Assembly (NCBI RefSeq): GCF_964340395.1
Contig: NC_135562.1
Coordinates: 23,654,173 to 23,718,172, forward strand
Reading direction: 5' to 3'
DNA length: 64,000 bases
Source of the DNA: Glandiceps talaboti
Taxonomy: Eukaryota > Hemichordata > Enteropneusta > Spengelidae
Part shown: positions 23,490 through 34,192 of the stretch, in pieces
Layout of the letters: each line of letters begins with the position of its first letter
Numbering within the stretch: the first letter of the stretch is position 1
Notes under the pieces: generated by a model
Told to the model about the DNA's origin: nothing
Database searches by the model: none
Seen by the model: the letters and a program-made list of their open reading frames with translations, nothing else
Position numbers and translations under genes: made by a program

Positions 23490-24510
23490 TCACAGGTGTG
23501 TGATTTGGTCATCAAATCTCATTTTGGATCAAAACACTTGAACTCCAGATCAGTCTGAAATTTGGTGGGAACGTTCTTATGGTGTTTAGATTAAGAAGTG
23601 TTCATGACATGATCCCATCAGTGTTATGCAAATTAGGTCTAAAAATGTGTCTTTTTGGTCAAAAGTCCAAAATTCCAAAAAATTACTGGGCAGATCAGTC
23701 TGAAATTTGGTTGGAATGTTCTTAGGGGTGTTTAAATTAAGAATTGTTCGTGACATGATCCCATCAGTGATATGCAAACTAAAGCTAAAATGCGTCTTTT
23801 TGGTAAAAAATCTGTAATTCCAAAACTACTGAGCAGATTGGGCTGAAATTTGTTGGGAACATTCTTAGGGATGTGAAGATGAAGGTGTATTCATGTTGAT
23901 CCAATTGCCAATATGCAAATTAAGTCTTAATCTTGGTCTCAATTTTTGTCAAAACTTTTGACGAAACTTGTATCTTGAAAACTGCATGGTGAATGGGGAT
24001 GAAACTTGGGAGGGGGATGTTTCTGAAGGTGTTATTATGCAGTTACTGTTCAAAACATTTTGATACAGCTGGCCCTAGCAACCATAGCCATGCCCTTAGC
24101 AACAGTGAAACAATGGATATTACAAAGATAACAACAGGGATGGGTAAGTAATTGAATAAAGATTCAACAAAAATGTTTGCAAATATGCATAGCAACAAGA
24201 CCATGGCCATAGCAACAGCAAAATTGTGGTACATATTTTAAAGATAACAACAGGAATGGGTAGGCATTTGAATAAAGATTCTAAAATTGTATTCAAATAT
24301 GCCTAGCAACTAGACAACCCCTTAGCAAGAACCAAATGATGGTTTATATTGCAAAGATGAAACCTGAGATGGGTAGGCAAGTGAATAAAAATTCAAACAA
24401 TGTAAGCAAATATGCCTAGCAACAAGACCATGCCCATAGCAATTGCCAAATACAGTTGTGCTACAGTGCCATTGGTGCTATTTTTAACCAAACAACTCTG
24501 AGATTTATCT
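23490..24510. repeat. Dispersed intron repeat with internal ~100-bp units (copy 1)
   Basis: The first half has words such as attccaaaactactgagcag and tgaaatttggt; the second half repeats gcctagcaacaagaccatgc and catagcaacagcc with aaagataacaacagg about every 100 bp (24050-24450). The copy ends with gctacagtgccattggtgct just upstream of exon C. Related copies are at 56410-56600 (inverted), 57100-57860 and 58100-58830. Confidence 0.8.
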
Positions 24511-24525
24511 TTATTGTTATTTCAG

Positions 24526-24682
24526 TTCAATGGGGTGTTGATATCTGGTCTTTGAGAGCAACTTTGTTGAAGTCATTGTATAGTGTTGGTCAGTTGTACA
24601 ATCAACAAGGTTGTGTACGTGAGGCCAAGTGTTATCTATCTGAAGGCTTGGTTTTATCAAATACACTAGCATTGCCAATAAG
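24526..24682 (+). CDS. ESPL1: Separase exon C (TPR-like segment)
   Basis: The acceptor is ttgttatttcag| and the donor ccaataag|gtacg. With one base from exon B the frame reads VQWGVDIWSLRATLLKSLYS, then VGQLYNQQGCVREAKCYLSEGL. The alternation of small and large hydrophobic residues and the GCVREAKCYLSEGL segment look like a TPR helix pair, as in the separase superhelix. Two bases (ag) are left for exon D. A truncated copy of the acceptor lies at 18539-18574. Confidence 0.85.
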
Positions 24683-24867
24683 GTACGTTTGTCTTTTGTG
24701 TGTGTGTGTCTTTATCTGAACATGATGAGTGGGTATGTATGTAGATATGTGTGTATCTGGATATGTATGTCTGCAGGTATGTGCAAATGGGTGTGTGTGT
24801 GTGTGTAAGTGTGTTTAGATTTTGGTGACTGAGTTATTCATATTTTTCTGTCATTACTCTGTTCAAG

Positions 24868-26900
24868 GTGTTGTGAATTTTTACTGGAACTTGCATCAGG
24901 AGCACTTCAAGGTGGAAAGATAGCGGAAAGTGAGAATTATCTAGAGAACACAAAGACTACAATAAGTCCAAAGAACACGGCAGATATAGAAACTAGAAGA
25001 CAGAATGAAGACAGTCAGGAGGATGACGATGATGATTTTATTATCAGTAAACCTATCTCAATGTTAGAAGATATGTCAGACATAGAGGAAAACATAGTAG
25101 GAAACTCACCAAGATTAGTATCCCAACATTTGACCTGGACACCCATTGTACTATCTGATATCAGAGTGAACAGAATTCAGCTACAAATGGCAGTGGTGTA
25201 TTTAGACTACATGAAAGTACGTTGTAAACATATCCCAACAAATCTGATTTGTGCTATTGATGGTTTTACCAGGGATACCAGAAAACTAGCCAAAAGCATG
25301 ATGCAAGACATCATGTCTACAGAAAAGCAGAGTAAGAAATGGTACACTTTGTCATATGAAGATGTCCATGTAAACAGTAATGCTGAAGTAGATATACTTG
25401 TATGTTGCGCTGAAATGGCAAGAAATGAAAACAGATTGGAAGATGCCGTACAGTACATAGATCAGGCACAGATGTTGTGTGCTTTGGTAGACTCGGCTAA
25501 TTTACAAGCACTTGTACATTATAACAAAGCACTGACCCTTCTAGGTAAGGTCAAGGAGAGTGACTGTCAGTGGTTACATCTTGACATGATGAAGACAACA
25601 GGAACAACTGATGACATCTTTCATCTAAGTAAACACCTCAACCAATGTCATCTTAGTCTTCCACAAGCAGACACTAAACATTTAACAACAAATATTGAAG
25701 AATTCAAACTTACAACTGATGAGATTCAACGATTGGAGAAGTTTGAAGAACATTTGAGTGGCAAACCTAAGACAAGGAGGAAGAAAGTTATAAAGGATAG
25801 ATCTTTCGAGACAAAGCAACAAGGAACTGTGGACATATTTGGTTTTGTTAGTTCTCCTGGTACCTTCCAATCTATGGATAGTAACACAAAACCAGATGTT
25901 ATTAATCAGATGGGGTCTGAGGAACAACCTGTGTTGACAATGGAGAAAACAAACTGTAGGAAGACTAAACAAGTAAATGTTCAGGCTACTACTGTTACTG
26001 CAAGAGAACTAAAGAAAGGTAGGAGAAAGAAGAATGCAATCACCATAGCAACAATTGATGCAGTGAGTCATAATGCAGTCTTTGACATAGGTGAGAATGA
26101 TACGACTGAAAAGAGGAGAACTGTGAAGAATGAAAAAGATCCAGCCACTGAAAATAAGAAAATAAATAAGAAAAACAAAGACACAGACACAATTGAAATA
26201 TCAACTGCCAACAGAAAATCAGGCAGAGCCACTAAAATTAAAACTGCAGGAAAACAATGTGACAGCAGAAGTAAGAAAGCTGAAAGTGAAGATGTAATGA
26301 ATTGGGGTGATAAACTCTGTACACAAAATGTTTTAAATGAGAAAAAGAAAATACCAAGGAGAAGAGGAAGAAGAGCAAAATCAAGAATAAATGAAGAAAT
26401 AGAAACTGTACGAAGTCAACGTGATATCAGAATTGTAAAGAACATACATGAAGACTATGAAGAGTTAGGTATCAGTGTTGAACTCAGTGACAGTGAATCA
26501 GTTGCTAATTCTGATCAGTGTGCTGCAAAGCCAGACACAGTACATTACATAGAGGACTTGGACAGTCCTAGATATGTAATCCATGATGGTGACTTCATGA
26601 TAACCACTGGAAATGATGACATCATAATTGATAACCGAGACATTGAAATACCTGGTTGCACAAGAACTGATGATGTCATGAATGGCACTGCAAAGAATGA
26701 TGACATCATAATTGATCACACAAGCAATGAAATATCTGGGTACTCAGAAAGTGATGATGTCATACTCATAGATCCAATTGAAGTTGTAAGATCCAAAGAC
26801 ACAGAAAGTGAAGATGAAGATGTTTGCCTGTCATCTAAACCGGTACGGAGAGTCAAAAAATCAAACAGAAGAAAAGTAAACAAAGAACAACAGAAATCAG
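24868..26900 (+). CDS. ESPL1: Separase exon D: helical segment plus long disordered linker
   Basis: The acceptor is ctgttcaag|g and the likely donor aaatcag|gtgaag, 14 nt before an in-frame stop. About 677 codons are read. The start CCEFLLELASGALQGGK completes a TPR-like unit; an acidic run (DDDDDF) follows near 25025; a second helical block (25130-25570) includes VDILVCCAEMARNENRLEDA. From about 25700 the sequence is charged and low in hydrophobics (KTRRKK, KKGRRKK, RRRGRRAKSR), typical of the non-conserved linker of separase. Two E-x-x-R words, ETVR (26402-26413) and EVVR (26780-26791), match the cleavage consensus of separase and could be auto-cleavage sites. Near the end NDDIIID occurs twice in an imperfect internal repeat. 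Confidence 0.9.
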
Positions 26901-27200
26901 GTGAAGACCACTAAGAAATGAAATTTGTTCTCCTCTCCCAACCACCTCAGGAGTTTGATTTCTAAACAATTTGACTGAATTAAATCAGTTTGCATTGGTT
27001 GAATCAATTAATATGTATGTATCACCAGAGTGAATTATAGCCACAGTGTAGCTGCCAAAGTGTTCATAATGTCCATGAAAAGAGATGGGTAGTCAAGATA
27101 AATCACCATGGTAACTATTGTTGATTATACATTCTTTCATAATCCTCCATACATTACTAATCTCTAAATATATATCTGATATGTTTTCCTTAATCCATAG

Positions 27201-27420
27201 TGGTTGATTTACAAGAAGTCATTGAAGTATTACAGAAAGCTTATGAAATGTGTCAAAACCTGCCCCCAACTGTATTGTATGTCAAGATTTGTCAGTTACT
27301 GTGTTGGTGTCTAGGTAACATGACAATAACATCAAGCATAAATGCTAGCTTCTATCTCAATGAATCCTTGGCTGTCACACTACGACATCACAAACTGATT
27401 ACTTTGTACAAGAAACACAG
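27201..27420 (+). CDS. ESPL1: Separase exon E
   Basis: The acceptor is aatccatag| and the donor aaacacag|gttagt. One base from exon D gives VVDLQEVIEVLQKAYEMCQN, then ICQLLCWCLGN and FYLNESLAVTLRHHKLITLY. The last segment corresponds to the conserved vertebrate separase stretch around TESVSITLRHQ. This is the helical region just before the protease domain. Two bases are left over. The donor sequence cacag|gttagt is the seed of the 48-bp array that follows immediately. Confidence 0.92.
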
Positions 27421-30400
27421 GTTAGTAGTTTATAGCTATGACTGCATGAAAGATGACTGACATCACAGGTTAGTTGTTAACAGATATTGCTGCATGCTAG
27501 ATGACTGACATCACAAGTTAGTTGTTAATAGATATTGCTGCATGCTAGATGACTGACATCACAGGATAGTTGTTAAGAGATATTGCTGCATGCTAGATGA
27601 CTGACATCACAAGTTAGTTGTTAATAGATATTGCTGCATGCTAGATGACTGACATCACAAGTTAGTTGTTAATAGATATTGCTGCATGCTAGATGACTGA
27701 CATCACAGGTTAGTTGTTAAGAGATATTGCTGCATGCTAGATGACTGACATCACAAGTTAGTTGTTAATAGATATTGCTGCATGCTAGATGACTGACATC
27801 ACAGGATAGTTGTTAACAGATATTGCTGCATGCTAGATGACTGACATCACAGGTTAGTTGTTAACAGATATTGCTGCATGCTAGATGACTGACATCACAG
27901 GATAGTTGTTAATAGATATTGCTGCATGCTAGATGACTGACATCACAAGTTAGTTGTTAACAGATATTGCTGCATGCTAGATGACTGACATCACAGGTTA
28001 GTTGTTAACAGATATTGCTGCATGCTAGATGACTGACATCACAGGTTAGTTGTTAACAGATATTGCTGCATGCTAGATGACTGACATCACAAGTTAGTTG
28101 TTAATAGATATTGCTGCATGCTAGATGACTGACATCACAGGATAGTTGTTAAGAGATATTGCTGCATGCTAGATGACTGACATCACAAGTTAGTTGTTAA
28201 TAGATATTGCTGCATGCTAGATGACTGACATCACAAGTTAGTTGTTAATAGATATTGCTGCATGCTAGATGACTGACATCACAGGTTAGTTGTTAAGAGA
28301 TATTGCTGCATGCTAGATGACTGACATCACAAGTTAGTTGTTAATAGATATTGCTGCATGCTAGATGACTGACATCACAGGATAGTTGTTAACAGATATT
28401 GCTGCATGCTAGATGACTGACATCACAGGTTAGTTGTTAACAGATATTGCTGCATGCTAGATGACTGACATCACAGGATAGTTGTTAATAGATATTGCTG
28501 CATGCTAGATGACTGACATCACAAGTTAGTTGTTAACAGATATTGCTGCATGCTAGATGACTGACATCACAGGTTAGTTGTTAACAGATATTGCTGCATG
28601 CTAGATGACTGACATCACAGGTTAGTTGTTAATAGATATTGCTGCATGCTAGATGACTGACATCACAGGTTAGTTGTTAACAGATATTGCTGCATGCTAG
28701 ATGACTGACATCACAGGATAGTTGTTAATAGATATTGCTGCATGCTAGATGACTGACATCACAGGATAGTTGTTAATAGATATTGCTGCATGCTAGATGA
28801 CTGACATCACAGGTTAGTTGTTAATAGATATTGCTGCATGCTAGATGACTGACATCACAGGTTAGTTGTTAATAGATATTGCTGCATGCTAGATGACTGA
28901 TATCACAAGTTAGTTGTTAATAGATATTGCTGCATGCTAGATGACTGATATCACAGTTTAGAAGTCCATAGATATTGCTGCATGCTAGATGACTGACATC
29001 ACAAGTTAGTTGTTAATAGATATTGCTGCATGCTAGATGACTGATATCACAAGTTAGTTGTTAATAGATATTGCTGCATGCTAGATGACTGACATCACAA
29101 GTTAGTTGTTAATAGATATTGCTGCATGCTAGATGACTGACATCACAGGTTAGTTGTTAAGAGATATTGCTGCATGCTAGATGACTGACATCACAAGTTA
29201 GTTGTTAATAGATATTGCTGCATGCTAGATGACTGACATCACAAGTTAGTTGTTAATAGATATTGCTGCATGCTAGATGACTGACATCACAGGATAGTTG
29301 TTAAGAGATATTGCTGCATGCTAGATGACTGACATCACAAGTTAGTTGTTAATAGATATTGCTGCATGCTAGATGACTGACATCACAAGTTAGTTGTTAA
29401 TAGATATTGCTGCATGCTAGATGACTGACATCACAGGTTAGTTGTTAAGAGATATTGCTGCATGCTAGATGACTGACATCACAAGTTAGTTGTTAATAGA
29501 TATTGCTGCATGCTAGATGACTGACATCACAGGATAGTTGTTAACAGATATTGCTGCATGCTAGATGACTGACATCACAGGTTAGTTGTTAACAGATATT
29601 GCTGCATGCTAGATGACTGACATCACAGGATAGTTGTTAATAGATATTGCTGCATGCTAGATGACTGACATCACAAGTTAGTTGTTAACAGATATTGCTG
29701 CATGCTAGATGACTGACATCACAGGTTAGTTGTTAACAGATATTGCTGCATGCTAGATGACTGACATCACAGGTTAGTTGTTAATAGATATTGCTGCATG
29801 CTAGATGACTGACATCACAGGTTAGTTGTTAACAGATATTGCTGCATGCTAGATGACTGACATCACAGGATAGTTGTTAATAGATATTGCTGCATGCTAG
29901 ATGACTGACATCACAGGATAGTTGTTAATAGATATTGCTGCATGCTAGATGACTGACATCACAGGTTAGTTGTTAATAGATATTGCTGCATGCTAGATGA
30001 CTGACATCACAGGTTAGTTGTTAATAGATATTGCTGCATGCTAGATGACTGACATCACAGGATAGTTGTTAATAGATATTGCTGCATGCTAGATGACTGA
30101 CATCACAGGTTAGTTGTTAATAGATATTGCTGCATGCTAGATGACTGACATCACAGGTTAGTTGTTAATAGATATTGCTGCATGCTAGATGACTGACATC
30201 ACAGGTTAGTTGTTAAGAGATATTGCTGCATGCTAGATGACTGACATCACAAGTTAGTTGTTAATAGATATTGCTGCATGCTAGATGACTGATATCACAA
30301 GTTAGTTGTTAATAGATATTGCTGCATGCTAGATGACTGACATCACAAGTTAGTTGTTAATAGATATTGCTGCATGCTAGATGACTGACATCACAAGTTA

Positions 30401-30822
30401 GTTGTTAATAGATATTGCTGCATGCTAGATGACTGATATCACAAGTTAGTTGTTAATAGATATTGCTGCATGCTAGATGACTGACATCACAAGTTAGTTG
30501 TTAATAGATATTGCTGCATGCTAGATGACTGACATCACAGGTTAGTTGTTAAGAGATATTGCTGCATGCTAGATGACTGACATCACAAGTTAGTTGTTAA
30601 TAGATATTGCTGCATGCTAGATGACTGACATCACAAGTTAGTTGTTAATAGATATTGCTGCATGCTAGATGACTGACATCACAAGTTAGTTGTTAATAGA
30701 TATTGCTGCATGCTAGATGACTGACATCACAAGTTAGTTGTTAATAGATATTGCTGCATGCTAGATGACTGACATCACAATTTAGAAGTCAATAGATATT
30801 GCTGCATGCTAGATGACTCAAA
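27416..30822. repeat. 48-bp array starting at the exon E splice donor (about 71 units)
   Basis: The unit is cacaggttagttgttaacag, then atattgctgcatgctagatg and actgacat. The first, diverged unit (27416-27463) contains the genuine donor cacag|gttagt. Most units keep cacag|gttagt or cacaa|gttagt; others have cacaggatagt, which destroys the GT. A variant (gatagttgttaag) recurs at 27561, 28137 and 29289, spacings of 576 and 1152 bp (12 and 24 units); tttagaagtc occurs at 28951 and 30775 (38 units apart). Higher-order duplication is therefore present. Confidence 0.97.
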
Positions 30823-30889
30823 TATTTTTAATTTTTTATTGGTTATTTAAAATGTCTAATTTTATTTTATATATATCTCCTTATCCTAG

Positions 30890-31008
30890 GGTAATGAAGA
30901 AACAAAACAGAAATTATGAAATACTCAGACTGAACAAAGATAAACAAGTGTTTATATTTGATGGTAGTCAAGATACTCTACAACAAACCATGGAAGAACT
31001 ACCGCATG
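30890..31008 (+). CDS. ESPL1: Separase exon F
   Basis: The acceptor is ccttatcctag|g and the donor ccgcatg|gtaagc. The frame reads VMKKQNRNYEILRLNKDKQV, then FIFDGSQDTLQQTMEELPHG. This matches by position the segment before the conserved VTVCVL strand of separase. Phase 2 in and phase 1 out agree with exons E and G. The last 10 nt with the donor (aactaccgcatggtaagcag) are the template of the following 45-bp array. Confidence 0.82.
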
Positions 31009-31545
31009 GTAAGCAGTTGATTATTTTATTAACTATAAATACATTATCAAATTGTTACCAGTTGATTATTTTACTAACTATAAATAAACTACCAAATGGT
31101 AAACAGTTGATTATTTTACTAACTACAAATAAACTACCAAATAGTTACCAGTTGATTATTTTCCTAACTGTAAATAAACTACCAAATAGTAAACAGTTGA
31201 TTATTTTACTAACTATAAATAAACTATACCAAATGGTAAACAGTTGATTACTTTACTAACTATAAATATACTACCAAATAGTAAACAGTTGATTATTTTA
31301 CTAACTGTAAATAAACTACCAAATAGTTACCAGTTGATTATTTTACTAACTATAAATAAACTACCAAATAGTTACCAGTTGATTACTTTACTAACTACAA
31401 ATAAACTACCAAATAGTTAACAGTTGATTACTATACTAACTACAAATAAACTACCAAATAGTTACCAGTTGATTATTTTACTAACTACAAATAAACTACC
31501 AAAAAGTTACCAGTTGATTATTTTACTAACTACAAATAAACTTGA
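30995..31545. repeat. 45-bp array seeded at the exon F donor (about 12 units)
   Basis: The unit is aactaccaaatggtaaacag, then ttgattattttactaacta and caaata. Unit 0 is the exon end plus donor (gaactaccgcatg|gtaagcagttgatt). In later units the GT either stays (atggtaaac) or becomes atagttacc. The open frame continuing from exon F to 31247 (peptide LIILLTINKLPN) is a by-product of the array. Confidence 0.93.
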
Positions 31546-31911
31546 TACCTTGTTTATGTGGTCTTGAGATGCTGGTCAGTAGTAATGATTTCAATGTAAA
31601 CCTGAAAGTCTGTATAATGTTGAAGGTATTGAATGTAGTGATGTAATAAATTCAGTAATGTATTCACTTACACCCCATACCATTCCCTGTATTGGTATTA
31701 GATTAACACTGTAAACTCCGCAGTGAATAATTTCCCCCCACCCCTTCCCCCTTACAACCATATACTTAAGTTAATGCTATAGGATCTTCTATGCAATTCA
31801 ATTGTTTGTTGGATTGTTACCATATCTTTGTAGAGATGGAATTTTATGGTCCCATCTTATTTTTTTCCAAAGGTAAATATTTTGTTTGTTTGTTTGTTTA
31901 TTTTTTGTCAG
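31546..31911. other. Intron remainder before exon G
   Basis: AT-rich sequence with a (tttg)n tract at 31883-31899. No gene or repeat is apparent. Confidence 0.7.
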
Positions 31912-32036
31912 GTTGGAGTGTGTGTACAATGTCAGTGTTATACACTGATAATACAGTAGATGTAATGATAAATAGAATACAATCACATCAAGACCCTATT
32001 ATTGTGAAAATACCACTAACTACTGGTACACGTCAG
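31912..32036 (+). CDS. ESPL1: Separase exon G
   Basis: The acceptor is ttttttgtcag| and the donor cgtcag|gttggt. The frame reads GWSVCTMSVLYTDNTVDVMI, then NRIQSHQDPIIVKIPLTTGT. It corresponds to the first beta-strand of the separase C-terminal domain (GVTVCVLALATL in human, from memory of the family) and the following V-x-I-P strand. The donor +3 position is T, giving a weak site, but the next exon's phase (0) agrees. Confidence 0.86.
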
Positions 32037-33200
32037 GTTGGTTAACATTTTAAACTGACAATATATCCTTAGCTACCTTTGTAGGTTGTGGAAATTGACA
32101 CCTACTAAGATTACGTTGTACCAATATATGTTCTGGAACTCATAAGAGAAGGCAATCTAATTAAAATCCAATGTAGATGTCGGCTAATTATTCATTGTTA
32201 TATTACCTCTGTATTTTTGCTTGAATTGACCTACGTCATACATGTTTACGTCTTGATGGCCCCCTCTACATCTGAACCCAAGCCCATGCCCAATCAGTTC
32301 TAGCTTGCCCTGCTGGTAGCCAATCAAAAGCGACACTACATTAGCATTGGAAGATTGAATTACAGGCATTGCAGGAATTTCCCCGGATGACAACGTACTG
32401 ATATTGTCAGCTAATTAGTCTGCAATATTGAGAGTCTGATTGAGAATTACCGAGACACATTTTATTTCCTAACCGATTTCACCGCTGAGACATGCTTACT
32501 GGCTTACATGTGAGCCTTTCTTGTTTATAAGAACAGTGGTGAAGCCCCACGGGTGACATGATAAAACGATGTATAAGAGTCCAGAAGAAAACATTTCATG
32601 TACATGTATTAATAACAATATACACAACTTTACTTTGACTCACTCTTTGAAAAGTTTGGTAATATTTGTCTTCATTCAACTTCGTATAAAAGTAAAAACA
32701 CTGAAGAAGGCAACAAATCGTGAATATTGTTATTATGAGTGGTGTACCAACAATGCAATGTTGTAACCTTTACGCAGTTCACTCAGACCATGCAGGTCTC
32801 ACATGTACCTCTGTATTCAGATGCAAATTAGAAAGGCCAGTAAGTCGGTAAATGTTACCAGGGTTCCCCAATCAATTTACTGGTGATCCCCATGGCTGTG
32901 GCCATGAAACGACGGAAAGCATATAAAATGCTTTAAAAATGGTGTTTTTAACTAATAAAGAAGCAAGTTAGCTTCATAAAATATCTTCAGTATGATGGTA
33001 ATTTTTTTGGAAAAACAATCCATAGTCCAATTGTATGTTTTGCTTTCCAGCATAGTACTGAGAGTCGATCGTTTTTATTTTGATAACATGTACCCTTGTC
33101 GCAACCAACGTAAAAAGGCGCAACACTAATGTTGCAATTTCCGTTGCCATTGTTGTGTCTACCTGGAAAATTACTGCACAGGTTCATATATGTTATCATC
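32037..33200. other. Non-coding intron with two dispersed repeats
   Basis: Positions 32155-32310 are the inverted counterpart of 43270-43432 (shared catctgaacccaagcccatg, atgtcggctaattattcatt). Positions 32835-33100 are a direct counterpart of 45805-46055 (shared taaaatatcttcagtatgat, tactgagagtcgat). The function of these elements is unknown; neither has a protein I recognise. Confidence 0.75.
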
Positions 33201-33202
33201 TC

Positions 33203-34190
33203 TAGATGTTGGGAAAGCCACTGGTTACGATAATATAAATTAAAAAAATAAAGACTTATTCAGGATTTGGCTGACGGAATCGCTAGGCCGCTATGCCATA
33301 TCTTAAATTTATTCTTTTCGAAAGGGGAATTCCCAGACAATTTAAAAGTTGCCCGTGTTATTCCCATCTTCAAAAAGGGAGATGTGGAGAACACTGGCAA
33401 CTATAGACCTATTTCTGGTTTGCCTCTGCTCAGCAAAATTTTCGAAAGAATTATTAATAGACAAAATTTAATGCTTAATTTCTTTGAAAGTAATAATATA
33501 TTCTACCGACACAAATATGGTTTTAGAAAACAACATAGTACAAAAATATCTCTGATCGGTCTTTCTCAATATCTTATGAATGAAATTGATAAGGGGAAAA
33601 CAACAATGAGTTTATTTATAGATTTCTCCAAAGCATTTGACACCATTAATCTTTGGACTCTTATATGGTTTAGCATCTAAAGACATTACTCATCTACAAC
33701 ACGCTCAAAACTCAGCGGCCAGAATTGTTTCACGCCGCAAGAAATCAGACCATATCTCCCCAATTCTCAAGGATCTACATTGGTTACCAGTCTACTACAG
33801 AATACACTACAAACTACTCTTGATGACCTACAAAGCTCTCAACAATGCTGCACCTAGTACCTAGTTACATATCGGACCTGATCAGTTATAAGCATGCTCC
33901 ACGTGTACTTTGCTCCAACTACAAAGGTCTATTACACATCCCACCCTGTAAACTTAAATCATATGGTGAACGTGCTTTTTCACGTGCTGCCCCGCAATTA
34001 TGGAACAGTCTGCCTGCTGCTCTGCGTCAATCACCAACTCTGGACAAGTTCAGGAAAGACATTAAGACTCATCTTTTTATGAGAGCATTTTGATAAGAAC
34101 TCTTTTTAGTATCCTATAAAGTGCCTTTGAACATTCTGAGTAATGGATTCAGGCGCTATATAAATTGTTTGATTGATTGATTGATTGATT
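33203..34190 (+). pseudogene. Composite LINE relic (RT fingers/palm joined to a CR1/L2-type 3' end)
   Basis: The frame contains DVGKATGYDN (about 33206), VIPIFKKGDVENTGNYRPIS (about 33355-33415) and LFIDFSKAFDTIN (about 33615-33648). It then jumps to LQHAQNSAARIVSRRKK (about 33690) and LHWLPVYYRIHYKLLLMTYK, the typical C-terminal part of CR1/L2/Rex-type LINEs. The GVPQG and YADD motifs are missing, so either an internal deletion or a junction of two copies lies near 33650. The 3' end gcgctatataaattg plus (ttga)n at 34165-34192 is a LINE tail. Frameshifts make it inactive. Confidence 0.85.
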
Positions 34191-34192
34191 GA

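Noticed and set aside
23171-23503. 110-codon frame as a host gene
   Set aside because: No family resemblance, it starts inside an inverted repeat and lies within a separase intron with relics; more likely a transposon remnant.
25061-26914. 617-codon frame as a separate intronless gene
   Set aside because: The open frame extends upstream to an acceptor at 24867 in phase with exon C, and a donor precedes its stop; it is an internal separase exon.
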